Below, piece after piece: positions 25,838-34,936 of a stretch of DNA of 64,000 nt (position 1 is its first letter; each line of letters begins with the position of its first letter). The position numbers and the translations under genes are program-made. This DNA is from Fenollaria massiliensis. GTDB lineage: Bacteria > Bacillota > Clostridia > Tissierellales > Peptoniphilaceae. The notes beneath the pieces were generated by a model. That model had not been told where the DNA came from, did not search any database, and saw nothing but the letters and a program-made list of their open reading frames with translations. The DNA lies in NCBI RefSeq assembly GCF_000312505.2, contig NZ_HG326228.1, positions 153,789 to 217,788 of the forward strand. The letters are read 5' to 3'.

Positions 25838-26452
25838 TTTCTTAATTTGTGCGATAATCTTAACGACATCATCAAGGCTTGCTCCCTTATTTATTGTGAA
25901 CTTACCTGATTTTAATTTTGTATCAAGTTTTAGCTCAACGCACTTGTTAACGAAGTCTGTTGCGCTTGATACAACGCCTTGTTGCTCAAGTATCTTACCT
26001 ATCTCGCCTGGTAAAGACTTAGCAGGTATATTGACCTCAACTGTTCCTGTTTGAGCTGGTTTTTCTTCAGCTTTTTCTGCAGGTTTTTCCTCTGGTTTTT
26101 CTTCATTATCTTTTGCATCGCCTACTGTTTCAACAGGAGCTTCTTCATCAGTTGGTTTTTCGTCTCCGGCTGTTTCTGCAGGAGCTTTACTATCTGCACC
26201 TTCTTTAACTTTTTCTCCGTTGTCTTCGTTAGTAGCTTCGTTATCTTGATCGCCGTCTATATTTTCAACCACTTTATTATCTTCATTATTATTCTCAATG
26301 TTTTTAGTTAGAGTAGAGTTAGCACCATTGTTAACAAACAAGATGTCAAGTCTCCAGCTGATTATGCATACAACAGCTATGATTACTATGAGCATGATTA
26401 TGTAATCAATCGAGTTATACAAAAAGTCTTTAAATTTTTCCCAAAAATTCAT
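25835..26452 (-). CDS. membrane-anchored protein with an MltG/YceG-type LysM-like domain only
   Basis: A 205-residue protein with one transmembrane helix (about residues 16-34), a long repetitive linker rich in Glu, Lys, Ala and Pro (about 50-137), and a C-terminal domain of about 65 residues. That domain, with IPAKSLPGEIGKILEQQGVVSSATDF and LKSGKFTINKGASLDDVVKII, resembles the LysM-like subdomain at the start of the endolytic transglycosylase MltG. The catalytic domain is absent, so this is not a lytic enzyme itself; it may bind or regulate cell-wall synthesis. AAGAGGTGTAAT precedes the ATG. Confidence 0.8.
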   Translation of the reverse strand: MNFWEKFKDFLYNSIDYIIMLIVIIAVVCIISWRLDILFVNNGANSTLTKNIENNNEDNKVVENIDGDQDNEATNEDNGEKVKEGADSKAPAETAGDEKPTDEEAPVETVGDAKDNEEKPEEKPAEKAEEKPAQTGTVEVNIPAKSLPGEIGKILEQQGVVSSATDFVNKCVELKLDTKLKSGKFTINKGASLDDVVKIIAQIKK

Positions 26453-26508
26453 TATTACACCTCTTATTATTAAACTTTCTTTTTTTTATACTTTGTATTA
26501 TAATTATA

Positions 26509-26518
26509 TCATATATTA
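26509..26518. promoter_or_regulatory. overlapping divergent -10 boxes
   Basis: TATAAT on the plus strand (26509-26514) overlaps TATAAT on the minus strand (26513-26518). The latter is preceded by TATGA, the extended -10 form. They would serve the pseudouridine synthase and the MltG-like gene; opposed polymerases could not both occupy the site. Confidence 0.4.
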
Positions 26519-26541
26519 TAGAAAAATAAAAGGTGAAAATG

Positions 26542-27495
26542 ATGAAAGAGATAAAAATTAATGAAAATGATAATGATCAAAGACTTGATCGCTTCTTAGT
26601 GAAATTTTTTCCAAATGCGACAAAGTCCTTTCTCATGAAAATGCTTAGAAAGAAAAATATAGTTTTAAACGGCAAAAAAGCGAGCGGAGACGAGAGAATT
26701 TTAACTGGTGACGTGATAAAAGTATTTTTCTCAGACGAAACTTTTGAAAAATTTTGCGAAGCGCCAAAGAGGTTTAACCCAAATATCATTGATTTGAATA
26801 TAGTTTATGAGGATGAAAACATTGCCATCATCGATAAGGATGAAGGCGTCTTAAGTCACGCTACTAAGGACGGCTTTGAGAAAAATGTTGTCGATAGCTT
26901 TATTAAGTATCTTATAGACAAGAAAGAATTTTTCCCTCGTAATGAAAATACTTTTAGGCCAGCCCTTGCCAATAGGCTTGATAGGAACACTAAGGGCCTT
27001 TTGATTGGCTGTAAAAATTATGAAGCGCTTAAAGAGATGACTAAGCTTATTAAAGATAGAAAGATAAATAAATATTACAAAACTATTGTCAAAGGGAATT
27101 TTGATGTTGACGAAACTTTTGAAGTGAATTACGAAAAGAACGAAAAGAAAAATATGATGAAGCTATCTGATGACGGTTCTGAGATGATAACTCATTTTAA
27201 GTCCATTTACATGAAAAATAATTTTACTGAGCTCGAGGTACTTTTATTAACTGGAAAGACTCATCAGATACGTTTTCACCTAAAAACTTTAAAGCATCCA
27301 ATCGTTGGCGACAGAAAGTATGGCGATGCAGCGATAAATGCAAGGCTTGCAAATATAATCAATAATCAGCTTCTTTACTCATATAAAATTTCTTTTCCAG
27401 AGCTTGATGGATTTTTTAATTATTTATCAAATAAAGAATTTTATGCGCATAACTGGGCTACTTACGATAAAGTCAAGGAGGTTTTGCTCAAGTGA
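26542..27495 (+). CDS. RluA-family RNA pseudouridine synthase
   Basis: About 317 residues. An S4 RNA-binding domain (QRLDRFLVKFFPNATKSFLMKMLRKKNIVLNGKK) precedes the catalytic domain with IAIIDKDEGVLSHA, the active-site Asp in ANRLDRNTKGLLIG, and TGKTHQIRFHLKTLKHPIVGDRKYG. It isomerises uridine in 23S rRNA, most like RluC/RluD; the exact site cannot be told. AAAGGTG lies before adjacent ATG codons at 26539 and 26542. Its stop overlaps the addB start. Confidence 0.93.
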   Translation: MKEIKINENDNDQRLDRFLVKFFPNATKSFLMKMLRKKNIVLNGKKASGDERILTGDVIKVFFSDETFEKFCEAPKRFNPNIIDLNIVYEDENIAIIDKDEGVLSHATKDGFEKNVVDSFIKYLIDKKEFFPRNENTFRPALANRLDRNTKGLLIGCKNYEALKEMTKLIKDRKINKYYKTIVKGNFDVDETFEVNYEKNEKKNMMKLSDDGSEMITHFKSIYMKNNFTELEVLLLTGKTHQIRFHLKTLKHPIVGDRKYGDAAINARLANIINNQLLYSYKISFPELDGFFNYLSNKEFYAHNWATYDKVKEVLLK

Positions 27496-29918
27496 TATCC
27501 GTATATGAAATAAAGAAAGACGCTGCGAACCTTTTTAGCGCCATGCAAATGGATGAGGGCGGCAAAACTCTTATATTAACAAAAAATACTGAGTACAAAG
27601 ACTTTATCGTTCAAGAGGGTTTGAAAAAACTTGGAATGCTCTTAAACACAAGCGTTTTAAGCATAGATGAATTTTATTTAAGATATGCAAAGGGAAGCTA
27701 TAAATTTTTATCTGATTTAAGCATGCGCCTTATAATTAAAAAAATTATTGAGATGAATAAAGATGAGATGGAATTTTTATCTTATCCGTCGTATATGGAT
27801 TTAATTTACGAAGCGATTAAGGACGCTAGCAAAAAAGATATTGATTTACTTGTGCATGGCGGCGAATACAAGAAAATTTACGAAGACTACGAGTCTTTAA
27901 TCAAGGAGGGCGGATATCTTGGCATGAACGATACTGCTGAGCTTGACCCTTTAAAGATAAAAAATGCGGACGCCATATACTTTATTGGCTTTAATGAAAT
28001 AAATAAAAAGCTAAGTTATTTGATTGATATGGCGAAGAGTCTTGATAAAAAAACTAAAATTTTCATTGAAGAAGACTTTGCTTCAGATGATTTAATGGCT
28101 TATTTAAAAGAAAATGCTGATGAAGTTCATCTTGATGAAGATAATAGTGGCCATTTTGAAAAATTAGCAAAAAAATTATTTAATGAAGAAATTATTGATA
28201 CAGATGGAATAAATTTTGTGCGTGCAGACTCAGTTGAGGCTGAGCTTGACTACGCTTTGACCGATATAAAAGAAAAAGTTTTAAAAGAAGGCTACGCTTA
28301 TGGCGATGCGCTCATCTATCTTATGGATAAATCAGAAGAAATATCTCTTACTTATATGCTTAATGCTTATGAGATACCCATAAATAAAAACAGCGTCATT
28401 TATCTAAAAGACATAGTTTGGCAAGAAAAATTGTTTAACAATATAAATGCGAGCGACGAGGCTATGACAAGCGAATCCATTTTAGAGATGATAAATAAAT
28501 ACACAGCTGATGAGATGCTTTTAGATAAATTTGAAAAAATAATTGCAGCAATTGAAGAGATTTATGGCAAGGCCATTAGCAAAGAAACTTGGATTGATTT
28601 ATTAAAGATAGCTTTTAAGTATGAGGTTTACAGAGAAAAAGACAGAGTGCCTTTTGGCGTATCCATATACACAGCGGATTTTGACACACTTAGGCATTAT
28701 AAACTAATCTACATAATCGGAGCAAATATGGATAATTTTCCAAAGAGCATGAGCGAAAACTTTTTGCTCGACAATATTTATAATGAGATTGGCTACGATA
28801 AAAGCGAGTACATGTCAAGGCTGTCGAAGAATTTGATGAAAAAACTGATTAAGGCGACTGATGAGAAGCTCACTATATCGTACTCAGCGAAGACTTTATC
28901 TGATTCAGATCAAGGCGCTTCATCTTTATTTAATGAGTTTTATATATTTGATGAAGAGAATAAAATTAATAAATGGATTGCACTTGATAGTCTTAATGCG
29001 ATTGAAAAAAGTCCTATGCTTGCTACAAATCCTGAGCAAAAGAAATATATAGAAGCTTACAAAGGATTAAGCAAAACTAAATATCCTGATTACGACGAGA
29101 TAAATAAGCTTAGAAATGAAGGCGAAGCATCAAAATACAACGGAAAGTTTGAAAATTATTCTACCAGGGCAAAGGTTGATGAATTTTTGAACAATGGCTT
29201 TAGCGTTTCTTTCTTAGGTGCTTACGACACTTGTCCATACTCAGCACTTTTAGGATACATCTATGGCATAGAGCCAGCCGAGGTCGATATGAAGGCAAGA
29301 AACATTGGTACTTACATGCATAAAGTTTTAGAAATTTATTATAGTAATTTTATTGGTAAAAAAGTTATATACGATGAGGCTCTGCTTGAAAAAACTATGG
29401 AATTAATCAAAAAGACTAACGAATATGCCGATGTTTATGGTTTTGAGCTTGAAAATATTGAAACTTATATAAAAGATTTTATTATTTATGATGAAGAAAG
29501 AATGAAAAAATCAAACTATGTCGTTAAAGAGCTTGAGAAAAAAATAAAAATTTATGTCGATGGCTATGAAATTAGAGGAAAGATAGATAGGGTCGACGAG
29601 GATACTTTATCTGGAAAACTTTTATTAATCGATTATAAAAAAAGCTCTAGCACAAAGACACATGATTCGCAGCTCATCTCTTATTCCTTATATTACAAGC
29701 CAAGTGGCGTAGATATAGATGCAGCCTTTATAGGCATATCCAAATTTGATGATCAAATAGAAACTATGGCGCCAATACAAGATGATGCTGAAGAAATTAT
29801 TAGTGAGATAATATCAGGCGTGAAGAGCTATAATTTCCCTATAATCAAGAGTGGAAAGAAAAGTGATTGTCCTGCGTTTTGTGAGTTTAAAAATATTTGT
29901 AAGAGGGGGAGAGAGTGA
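27492..29918 (+). CDS. addB: AddB/RexB-like nuclease subunit of the AddAB double-strand-break enzyme
   Basis: An 808-residue protein, shorter than Bacillus AddB. The N-terminal region (LILTKNTEYKDFIVQEG) shows no Walker A, unlike Bacillus AddB and more like streptococcal RexB. The C-terminal PD-(D/E)XK nuclease has RNIGTYMHKVLEIYY, IRGKIDRVDE and LLLIDYKKS. Cysteines C581 (in DTCPYSALLG) and C793, C797 and C803 (in CPAFCEFKNIC) fit the iron-sulfur staple of AddB. The start is GTG with AAGGAGG upstream, overlapping the preceding stop. addA follows with a one-base overlap, which supports the assignment. Confidence 0.9.
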   Translation: MISVYEIKKDAANLFSAMQMDEGGKTLILTKNTEYKDFIVQEGLKKLGMLLNTSVLSIDEFYLRYAKGSYKFLSDLSMRLIIKKIIEMNKDEMEFLSYPSYMDLIYEAIKDASKKDIDLLVHGGEYKKIYEDYESLIKEGGYLGMNDTAELDPLKIKNADAIYFIGFNEINKKLSYLIDMAKSLDKKTKIFIEEDFASDDLMAYLKENADEVHLDEDNSGHFEKLAKKLFNEEIIDTDGINFVRADSVEAELDYALTDIKEKVLKEGYAYGDALIYLMDKSEEISLTYMLNAYEIPINKNSVIYLKDIVWQEKLFNNINASDEAMTSESILEMINKYTADEMLLDKFEKIIAAIEEIYGKAISKETWIDLLKIAFKYEVYREKDRVPFGVSIYTADFDTLRHYKLIYIIGANMDNFPKSMSENFLLDNIYNEIGYDKSEYMSRLSKNLMKKLIKATDEKLTISYSAKTLSDSDQGASSLFNEFYIFDEENKINKWIALDSLNAIEKSPMLATNPEQKKYIEAYKGLSKTKYPDYDEINKLRNEGEASKYNGKFENYSTRAKVDEFLNNGFSVSFLGAYDTCPYSALLGYIYGIEPAEVDMKARNIGTYMHKVLEIYYSNFIGKKVIYDEALLEKTMELIKKTNEYADVYGFELENIETYIKDFIIYDEERMKKSNYVVKELEKKIKIYVDGYEIRGKIDRVDEDTLSGKLLLIDYKKSSSTKTHDSQLISYSLYYKPSGVDIDAAFIGISKFDDQIETMAPIQDDAEEIISEIISGVKSYNFPIIKSGKKSDCPAFCEFKNICKRGRE

Positions 29919-32845
29919 TGAAATTAAATGAAAAGCAAGCTTTGGCTGCTAATACCATAGATAAAAACGTTTTACTCGATGCCTCTGCAGGTACTGGAAA
30001 AACTACTGTACTTGTCAATAGATATGTAAACATCTTAGACAAGGGGAATTTTGACGGAATAAAAAATGAGGATGTACTTTCTTCGGTAGTGGCTATAACA
30101 TTTACAAAGAAGGCAAGTAACGAGCTTAAAGAAAGAATCTCAAAACTTATTTATGAAAAAGCAAAAACAGATGAAATATTTAAAGCTTATTATAATAATA
30201 TGCCTTTCGCAAGCATTTCAACCGTGCATCAATTTGCACTAAAGATGCTTAAATCACTGCCTTTGCTTGCAAAGATCGATCCGCGCGCCAAGGTAGCCGA
30301 AGAGGATGAGGCAAAATTATTACTTGATAGAGCGATAAGAGAAGCGCTTGAAGAAAAAAATTATGATGATTTTTTTAAGGCGCTTGGAAAAAATTATGAC
30401 GATGATTTTGTTTCTAGTCTTAATGCAATTGCAAATAAAACTATGGGCATGGATATAGCTAAATTATGCGATAACACTAAAACTTTTCTTAAAGAAATAA
30501 ACAATGAAGAAAAGATAAATGAAGCCATTAATACTATGCTAAATACAATCGCTGAGGTGAAGGGCAAATTAACAGATAGAGCTACTTTATTTAAAATGAT
30601 TAATAAGCATGAAGCCGCCATAAATAATTTAAAAAATAATGGCGTAAGTGATAGCGATATTAATCTTATAAAGATTTTTGCTTATGATATAGGACAAAAT
30701 AAAAAATTAGAAGATGAATACGACAGCATCACAAATAGCGCAATTTATATACTCAGCGCACTTGAGATAGCTAAGCTAGACTATTATGATGAATTTTTTA
30801 ATTTGCTTGAGTCTATTCACGAAAAATATAAAAGCATTAAAAAAGAAGAAGCGGTTCTTGATTTTAACGACCTAGAAATATTATTTAGAGATTTATTAAA
30901 GCAAAGAGAGCTACGCGAATTTATCAAATCAAAAATTAGCTACATCATGGTCGATGAGTTTCAAGATACATCACCTATACAAAAAGAAATTTATTATTTA
31001 TTAAATGATATACTTGGCAAAAACAGGCTTTTCGTCGTTGGTGATTTTAAGCAGTCTATATACGCATTTAGAGGAGCCGACGTGAGTCTATATAACTCAG
31101 TTAGAGAAGATTTTGAGAAAGATGATAAAAATTCCACTTGTATATTGATGAACGATAATTATAGGACTGGTAAAGAAATTATTTCAAGTGTAAATAAGCT
31201 ATTTAATGCTAAAATGCCAGGCTATGTAGATCTTGAAGCAAAGGGAGATATTGTAAATAGCGAAGTTAAAATAATTAATTATATAAAGGACAGAGAAAGG
31301 GACGATGAGGCGCGTGCTATAGCAAATGAAATTATTGATTTACACGAGAAGGGAGAGGCTTTTAAGGATATAGTTATACTAGTTCGTAACAATAACAGCT
31401 CAGAAGCCATAGAAAAGATGCTAAAGTCTGTGAATATCCCTGTTTATAACAATGCGAGCATATCGCTTAACTCAAGAGATGAGATTGAAGATATATATAA
31501 TTTTATTCATTATTTAAGATATGAAGATGAACTTTCTTTGATTGCGCTTTTAAGAAGCAGCGTCTACGCGCTTGATGATGACGAGATTTTTACGATTAAA
31601 GATAGAGATGAGTTTAAAAATTATAAAGAAGAACTAAATCTATATATATCGATGAAAGATGATGAAAGACTTGATGAAGTCATTAAGACTTTTATCAAAA
31701 ATACTAATTACATCGAAAAAATTTTGCATAGAAATAGAGCTCCACAAGCTTATGCCAATATCCGCAGTTTTATAAATAAAATTTCTACTTATTATGACAG
31801 CGGCATTACAAATTTTGAAAATATTGCCGATGCTCTGCTTGCATCAAGAAATAGAAGCGCATCAGAGGCATCATATATCAGTGAAAATGATGATTTAGTA
31901 AGAATAATGACCATTCACAAGGCAAAGGGTCTTGAAGCAAAAGTAGTTATATGTGCAAAAACAAATTTTAGAAAGAATTTTGACAAGGGTTTTGTAAAAC
32001 TATCTGGAGACAAAATATTTTTAAGATTTAAAGATCTTTATGCAAATTTTAAATCTTCTCAAGAAGAAGATAATCTTCTTGATGAAGAAGAAAAGAAAAG
32101 AAATCTTTATGTTATGTTAACAAGAGCTAAAGAAAAGCTAATTATATTCAAATCTAATGGCAGTGCTGGATTTACGCTGCTTCTTGAGGGCATGGACGGC
32201 AAAAGTGAAGACGCAAATCTTGAAGAGAGGACGCTTGAAGCAAAAAAATTAGATATAGAAGAGTCAATGGATGATCTCATTACTAAAGAAAAGCTTCAGT
32301 GGCAAAGCTTATATGCGACGCTACCATCGAGGGCTGCCTACGCTTATGATTTTAATGCCAACAGCTTTAAGGTATATGATGACGAGAGAGATATTTTAGA
32401 AGAGGGTAGCGATAGAAAATCTCTTGGATCTGCTGCTCACAGATTTTGTGAGGCTTATGAGGGAGAAAACTTTGATGAGATTTTAAATGAATCAGCCGAA
32501 AGCTATAAACTTAGTGAAAAAGAAAAAGAACTACTAAGTATATGCGCAAAAAATTATGAAAAGTTTTACAAAACAGTTACAAATGCAAAAACATATAAGG
32601 AATTCGAGTATTATTACATTAAAGATGATATAATATACACAGGAGTTATTGATAGATTAGATGAATACGGAGATCATGTAGAAATAATTGACTACAAGGT
32701 CACTAGCCTCGATGAAGATACTGTGAAAAATATTTATAAAACACAGATGAAAATGTATGTGGATGCTGTAAAAAATATTTTCAAAAAAGAGGCGAGAGCA
32801 AAAATATTTATTCTATCAAGAGATAAATTAATCGATATGGAGTAG
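29918..32845 (+). CDS. addA: AddA helicase-nuclease subunit
   Basis: A 975-residue UvrD-like superfamily 1 helicase. Walker A is LLDASAGTGKTTVLVNRY; motif II is YIMVDEFQDTSPIQ; motif III-like VVGDFKQSIYAFRGAD; and motif V MTIHKAKGLEAKVVI. The C-terminal nuclease domain has GSAAHRFCEAYEG, YTGVIDRLDE and VEIIDYKVTS. With AddB it resects double-strand breaks for RecA loading. The ATG shares its first base with the last base of the addB TGA. A two-component regulator follows after 5 bp, so the transcript probably continues. Confidence 0.95.
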   Translation: MKLNEKQALAANTIDKNVLLDASAGTGKTTVLVNRYVNILDKGNFDGIKNEDVLSSVVAITFTKKASNELKERISKLIYEKAKTDEIFKAYYNNMPFASISTVHQFALKMLKSLPLLAKIDPRAKVAEEDEAKLLLDRAIREALEEKNYDDFFKALGKNYDDDFVSSLNAIANKTMGMDIAKLCDNTKTFLKEINNEEKINEAINTMLNTIAEVKGKLTDRATLFKMINKHEAAINNLKNNGVSDSDINLIKIFAYDIGQNKKLEDEYDSITNSAIYILSALEIAKLDYYDEFFNLLESIHEKYKSIKKEEAVLDFNDLEILFRDLLKQRELREFIKSKISYIMVDEFQDTSPIQKEIYYLLNDILGKNRLFVVGDFKQSIYAFRGADVSLYNSVREDFEKDDKNSTCILMNDNYRTGKEIISSVNKLFNAKMPGYVDLEAKGDIVNSEVKIINYIKDRERDDEARAIANEIIDLHEKGEAFKDIVILVRNNNSSEAIEKMLKSVNIPVYNNASISLNSRDEIEDIYNFIHYLRYEDELSLIALLRSSVYALDDDEIFTIKDRDEFKNYKEELNLYISMKDDERLDEVIKTFIKNTNYIEKILHRNRAPQAYANIRSFINKISTYYDSGITNFENIADALLASRNRSASEASYISENDDLVRIMTIHKAKGLEAKVVICAKTNFRKNFDKGFVKLSGDKIFLRFKDLYANFKSSQEEDNLLDEEEKKRNLYVMLTRAKEKLIIFKSNGSAGFTLLLEGMDGKSEDANLEERTLEAKKLDIEESMDDLITKEKLQWQSLYATLPSRAAYAYDFNANSFKVYDDERDILEEGSDRKSLGSAAHRFCEAYEGENFDEILNESAESYKLSEKEKELLSICAKNYEKFYKTVTNAKTYKEFEYYYIKDDIIYTGVIDRLDEYGDHVEIIDYKVTSLDEDTVKNIYKTQMKMYVDAVKNIFKKEARAKIFILSRDKLIDME

Positions 32846-32850
32846 ATCAT

Positions 32851-33540
32851 ATGAGTTACAGAGTACTTTTAGTCGAAGATGAAGCGGCTATACGCAAATT
32901 TGTTAAGATAAACTTAGTTAAGGAGGGCTACATCGTTAGCGATTTTCCAAGCGCAGAAGAGGCTCTAGAAGCGTGCAAAGAGGAAAGTTTCGATATAGCG
33001 GTTCTTGATATAATGCTTGAAAAGATGGATGGAGTCACACTTCTTAAGATACTTAGAGAAGTTTATCCAAACATGGCAATAATTATGCTAACTGCAAAGA
33101 GCGAAGACATTGACAAGATAAATGCTTTTGAATCAGGCGCTGATGATTATTTATCAAAGCCATTCAATCCAAAAGAGCTTATATTAAGAATTAAATCCAT
33201 CAGCAGAAGGCTCATCGCTGATAAAAAAGAAGAAAAAGAAATTGTTCTAGGCAAGTTTAGGATAGATTTGAATTTAAAAGATTTTTATCTTAATGATGAG
33301 CTTATCGAGCTAACACCAACTGAGTTTGGCATAATCAAATATTTAATCGAAAATGCTAATAAGCTTGTAAAGAGAAAAGAAATTGTCAAAACAGTTTGGG
33401 GCTATGATTATCTAATGGATACAAAGCTAGTTGATGTCAATATATCAAGGCTTAGAAAGAAGATAGAGAAGGATCCATCAAATCCTGAGCATCTAAAAAC
33501 TATTTGGGGAGAGGGATTTACTTTTGAATACAAAGAATAG
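32851..33540 (+). CDS. OmpR/PhoB-family response regulator
   Basis: A 229-residue protein. The receiver domain (1-115) has the acidic pocket LLVEDE, phospho-acceptor D53 in VLDIMLEKMDG, Thr in IIMLTAKSE and Lys in YLSKPFNPKEL. The C-terminal winged helix has LTPTEFGIIKYLIENANKLV and VDVNISRLRKKIEKDPSNPEHLKTIWGEGF. It should be phosphorylated by the overlapping histidine kinase and regulate transcription. Targets are not evident; the co-encoded lipoprotein is an obvious candidate. Confidence 0.96.
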   Translation: MSYRVLLVEDEAAIRKFVKINLVKEGYIVSDFPSAEEALEACKEESFDIAVLDIMLEKMDGVTLLKILREVYPNMAIIMLTAKSEDIDKINAFESGADDYLSKPFNPKELILRIKSISRRLIADKKEEKEIVLGKFRIDLNLKDFYLNDELIELTPTEFGIIKYLIENANKLVKRKEIVKTVWGYDYLMDTKLVDVNISRLRKKIEKDPSNPEHLKTIWGEGFTFEYKE

Positions 33541-34936
33541 TTTAAAGAAGAGCTTGATGCAAAATTTCATCTTGCTTGTCTTTATCTCGCTTGTGCTTAT
33601 AAATATTTTCTCGTCTTACATGTTCAAGAGATTTTATTATAATCAAACTATTAAAAATGCTAAGGATACCTTGAATATGTATGTTGATTACGATAGAAAA
33701 TTTTATGGTTTTACAAGCAATGATAAAATAAAGGAAGCAATTAATCAGCATCCAAACCTCTTCTATAACAATATTGATCAAAGGCTCGAAATTTTGGACA
33801 CGGATGGCACAGTGCTATTTGATTCGGAAGGCTATAAATACACTACGGTCCCTGAGATTGAAACACTTATTAAGAATGGCAGCGCGACTTGGATAGGACG
33901 TGACCAGGCATCTGGAGATAGAGTTTTAACAGTTAGTACAGCTGTTAAACATAAGGATGAGCCTATATATTATTTAAGATTATTTTTTGGCTTAGGGCAA
34001 GTTGATGAGTTTACTAGTAAACTATCTATCATCATAGCGGCAATAAGCCTTTTAGTCTTGCTCGTTTGTATTTTTATTTCAAATTTTATAAGTGATTCAA
34101 TTGTAAATCCAATAAAATATTTAACAAGGATAGCCATGCGCATGTCGAAGGGCAATTATAAAGAAAAATCAAAGCTTGAGTTAAAAAATGAGATAGGCGC
34201 CTTATCGAACGCGATGAATACGCTATCTGACGAGATAATCAAGCATGATGAGTTAAAGAATGAATTCATCGCCAATATTTCGCATGAGTTAAGAACGCCT
34301 CTTACCTCGTTAACTGGCTGGGCATATACACTTAAAGATGGCGGCCTTGATCAAGAGACGACAGAGCTTGCTCATGATATATTAATTAGCGAGAGCGAAA
34401 GACTTAGCTCACTTTTAGAGGAACTTCTTGATTTTTCAAGACTTATCTCAGGAAAAATTTCTCTTAACAAAGATTATTTCGATTTAAAAATATGTGTTGA
34501 AAATATCACAAAGCAAGTATTTCCAAAGCTTGAGAAGAATAAAGAGACAATCGAGCTTAATGTTTCACCAGCTTCATATATTTATTATGGCGATGAGAAC
34601 AGAATTAAGCAGGTAATGATAAATTTACTTGATAACGCTGTTAAATTTAATAAAGAGCGTGGTCTTATCACGGTTAATCTTTATCAAGATAAGGATAATT
34701 TTTTCATCGATGTTATTGACCAAGGCGTTGGTATTGATGATGATGAAATTAAATACGTTTTCGAAAAATTTTATGCGGGCAAAAAATCTAAATCACACAC
34801 AGGTATTGGTCTTGCCATAGTTAAGGAGATTGTCACGCTTCACAAAGGAAGCGTTGAAATTGAGTCGAAGCCGGGCGAAGGCACTAAATTTACGGTAAGA
34901 TTAGCTAAGGAGCTTAAAGATGAAAAAAATTCTTAG
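33524..34936 (+). CDS. sensor histidine kinase
   Basis: A 470-residue membrane kinase. Two transmembrane helices (about residues 12-32 and 175-195) flank an extracellular sensor of about 140 residues. A HAMP domain, DHp helices with H254 in ANISHELRTPLTSL, an N box RIKQVMINLLDNAVKF, and G boxes DQGVGID and GIGLAIVKE follow. The likely start is TTG at 33524, 17 bases inside the response-regulator gene, with GAGAGGGA upstream; the next ATG at 33557 has a weaker site. It overlaps the following lipoprotein by 17 bases. The signal is unknown. Confidence 0.94.
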   Translation: MNTKNSLKKSLMQNFILLVFISLVLINIFSSYMFKRFYYNQTIKNAKDTLNMYVDYDRKFYGFTSNDKIKEAINQHPNLFYNNIDQRLEILDTDGTVLFDSEGYKYTTVPEIETLIKNGSATWIGRDQASGDRVLTVSTAVKHKDEPIYYLRLFFGLGQVDEFTSKLSIIIAAISLLVLLVCIFISNFISDSIVNPIKYLTRIAMRMSKGNYKEKSKLELKNEIGALSNAMNTLSDEIIKHDELKNEFIANISHELRTPLTSLTGWAYTLKDGGLDQETTELAHDILISESERLSSLLEELLDFSRLISGKISLNKDYFDLKICVENITKQVFPKLEKNKETIELNVSPASYIYYGDENRIKQVMINLLDNAVKFNKERGLITVNLYQDKDNFFIDVIDQGVGIDDDEIKYVFEKFYAGKKSKSHTGIGLAIVKEIVTLHKGSVEIESKPGEGTKFTVRLAKELKDEKNS

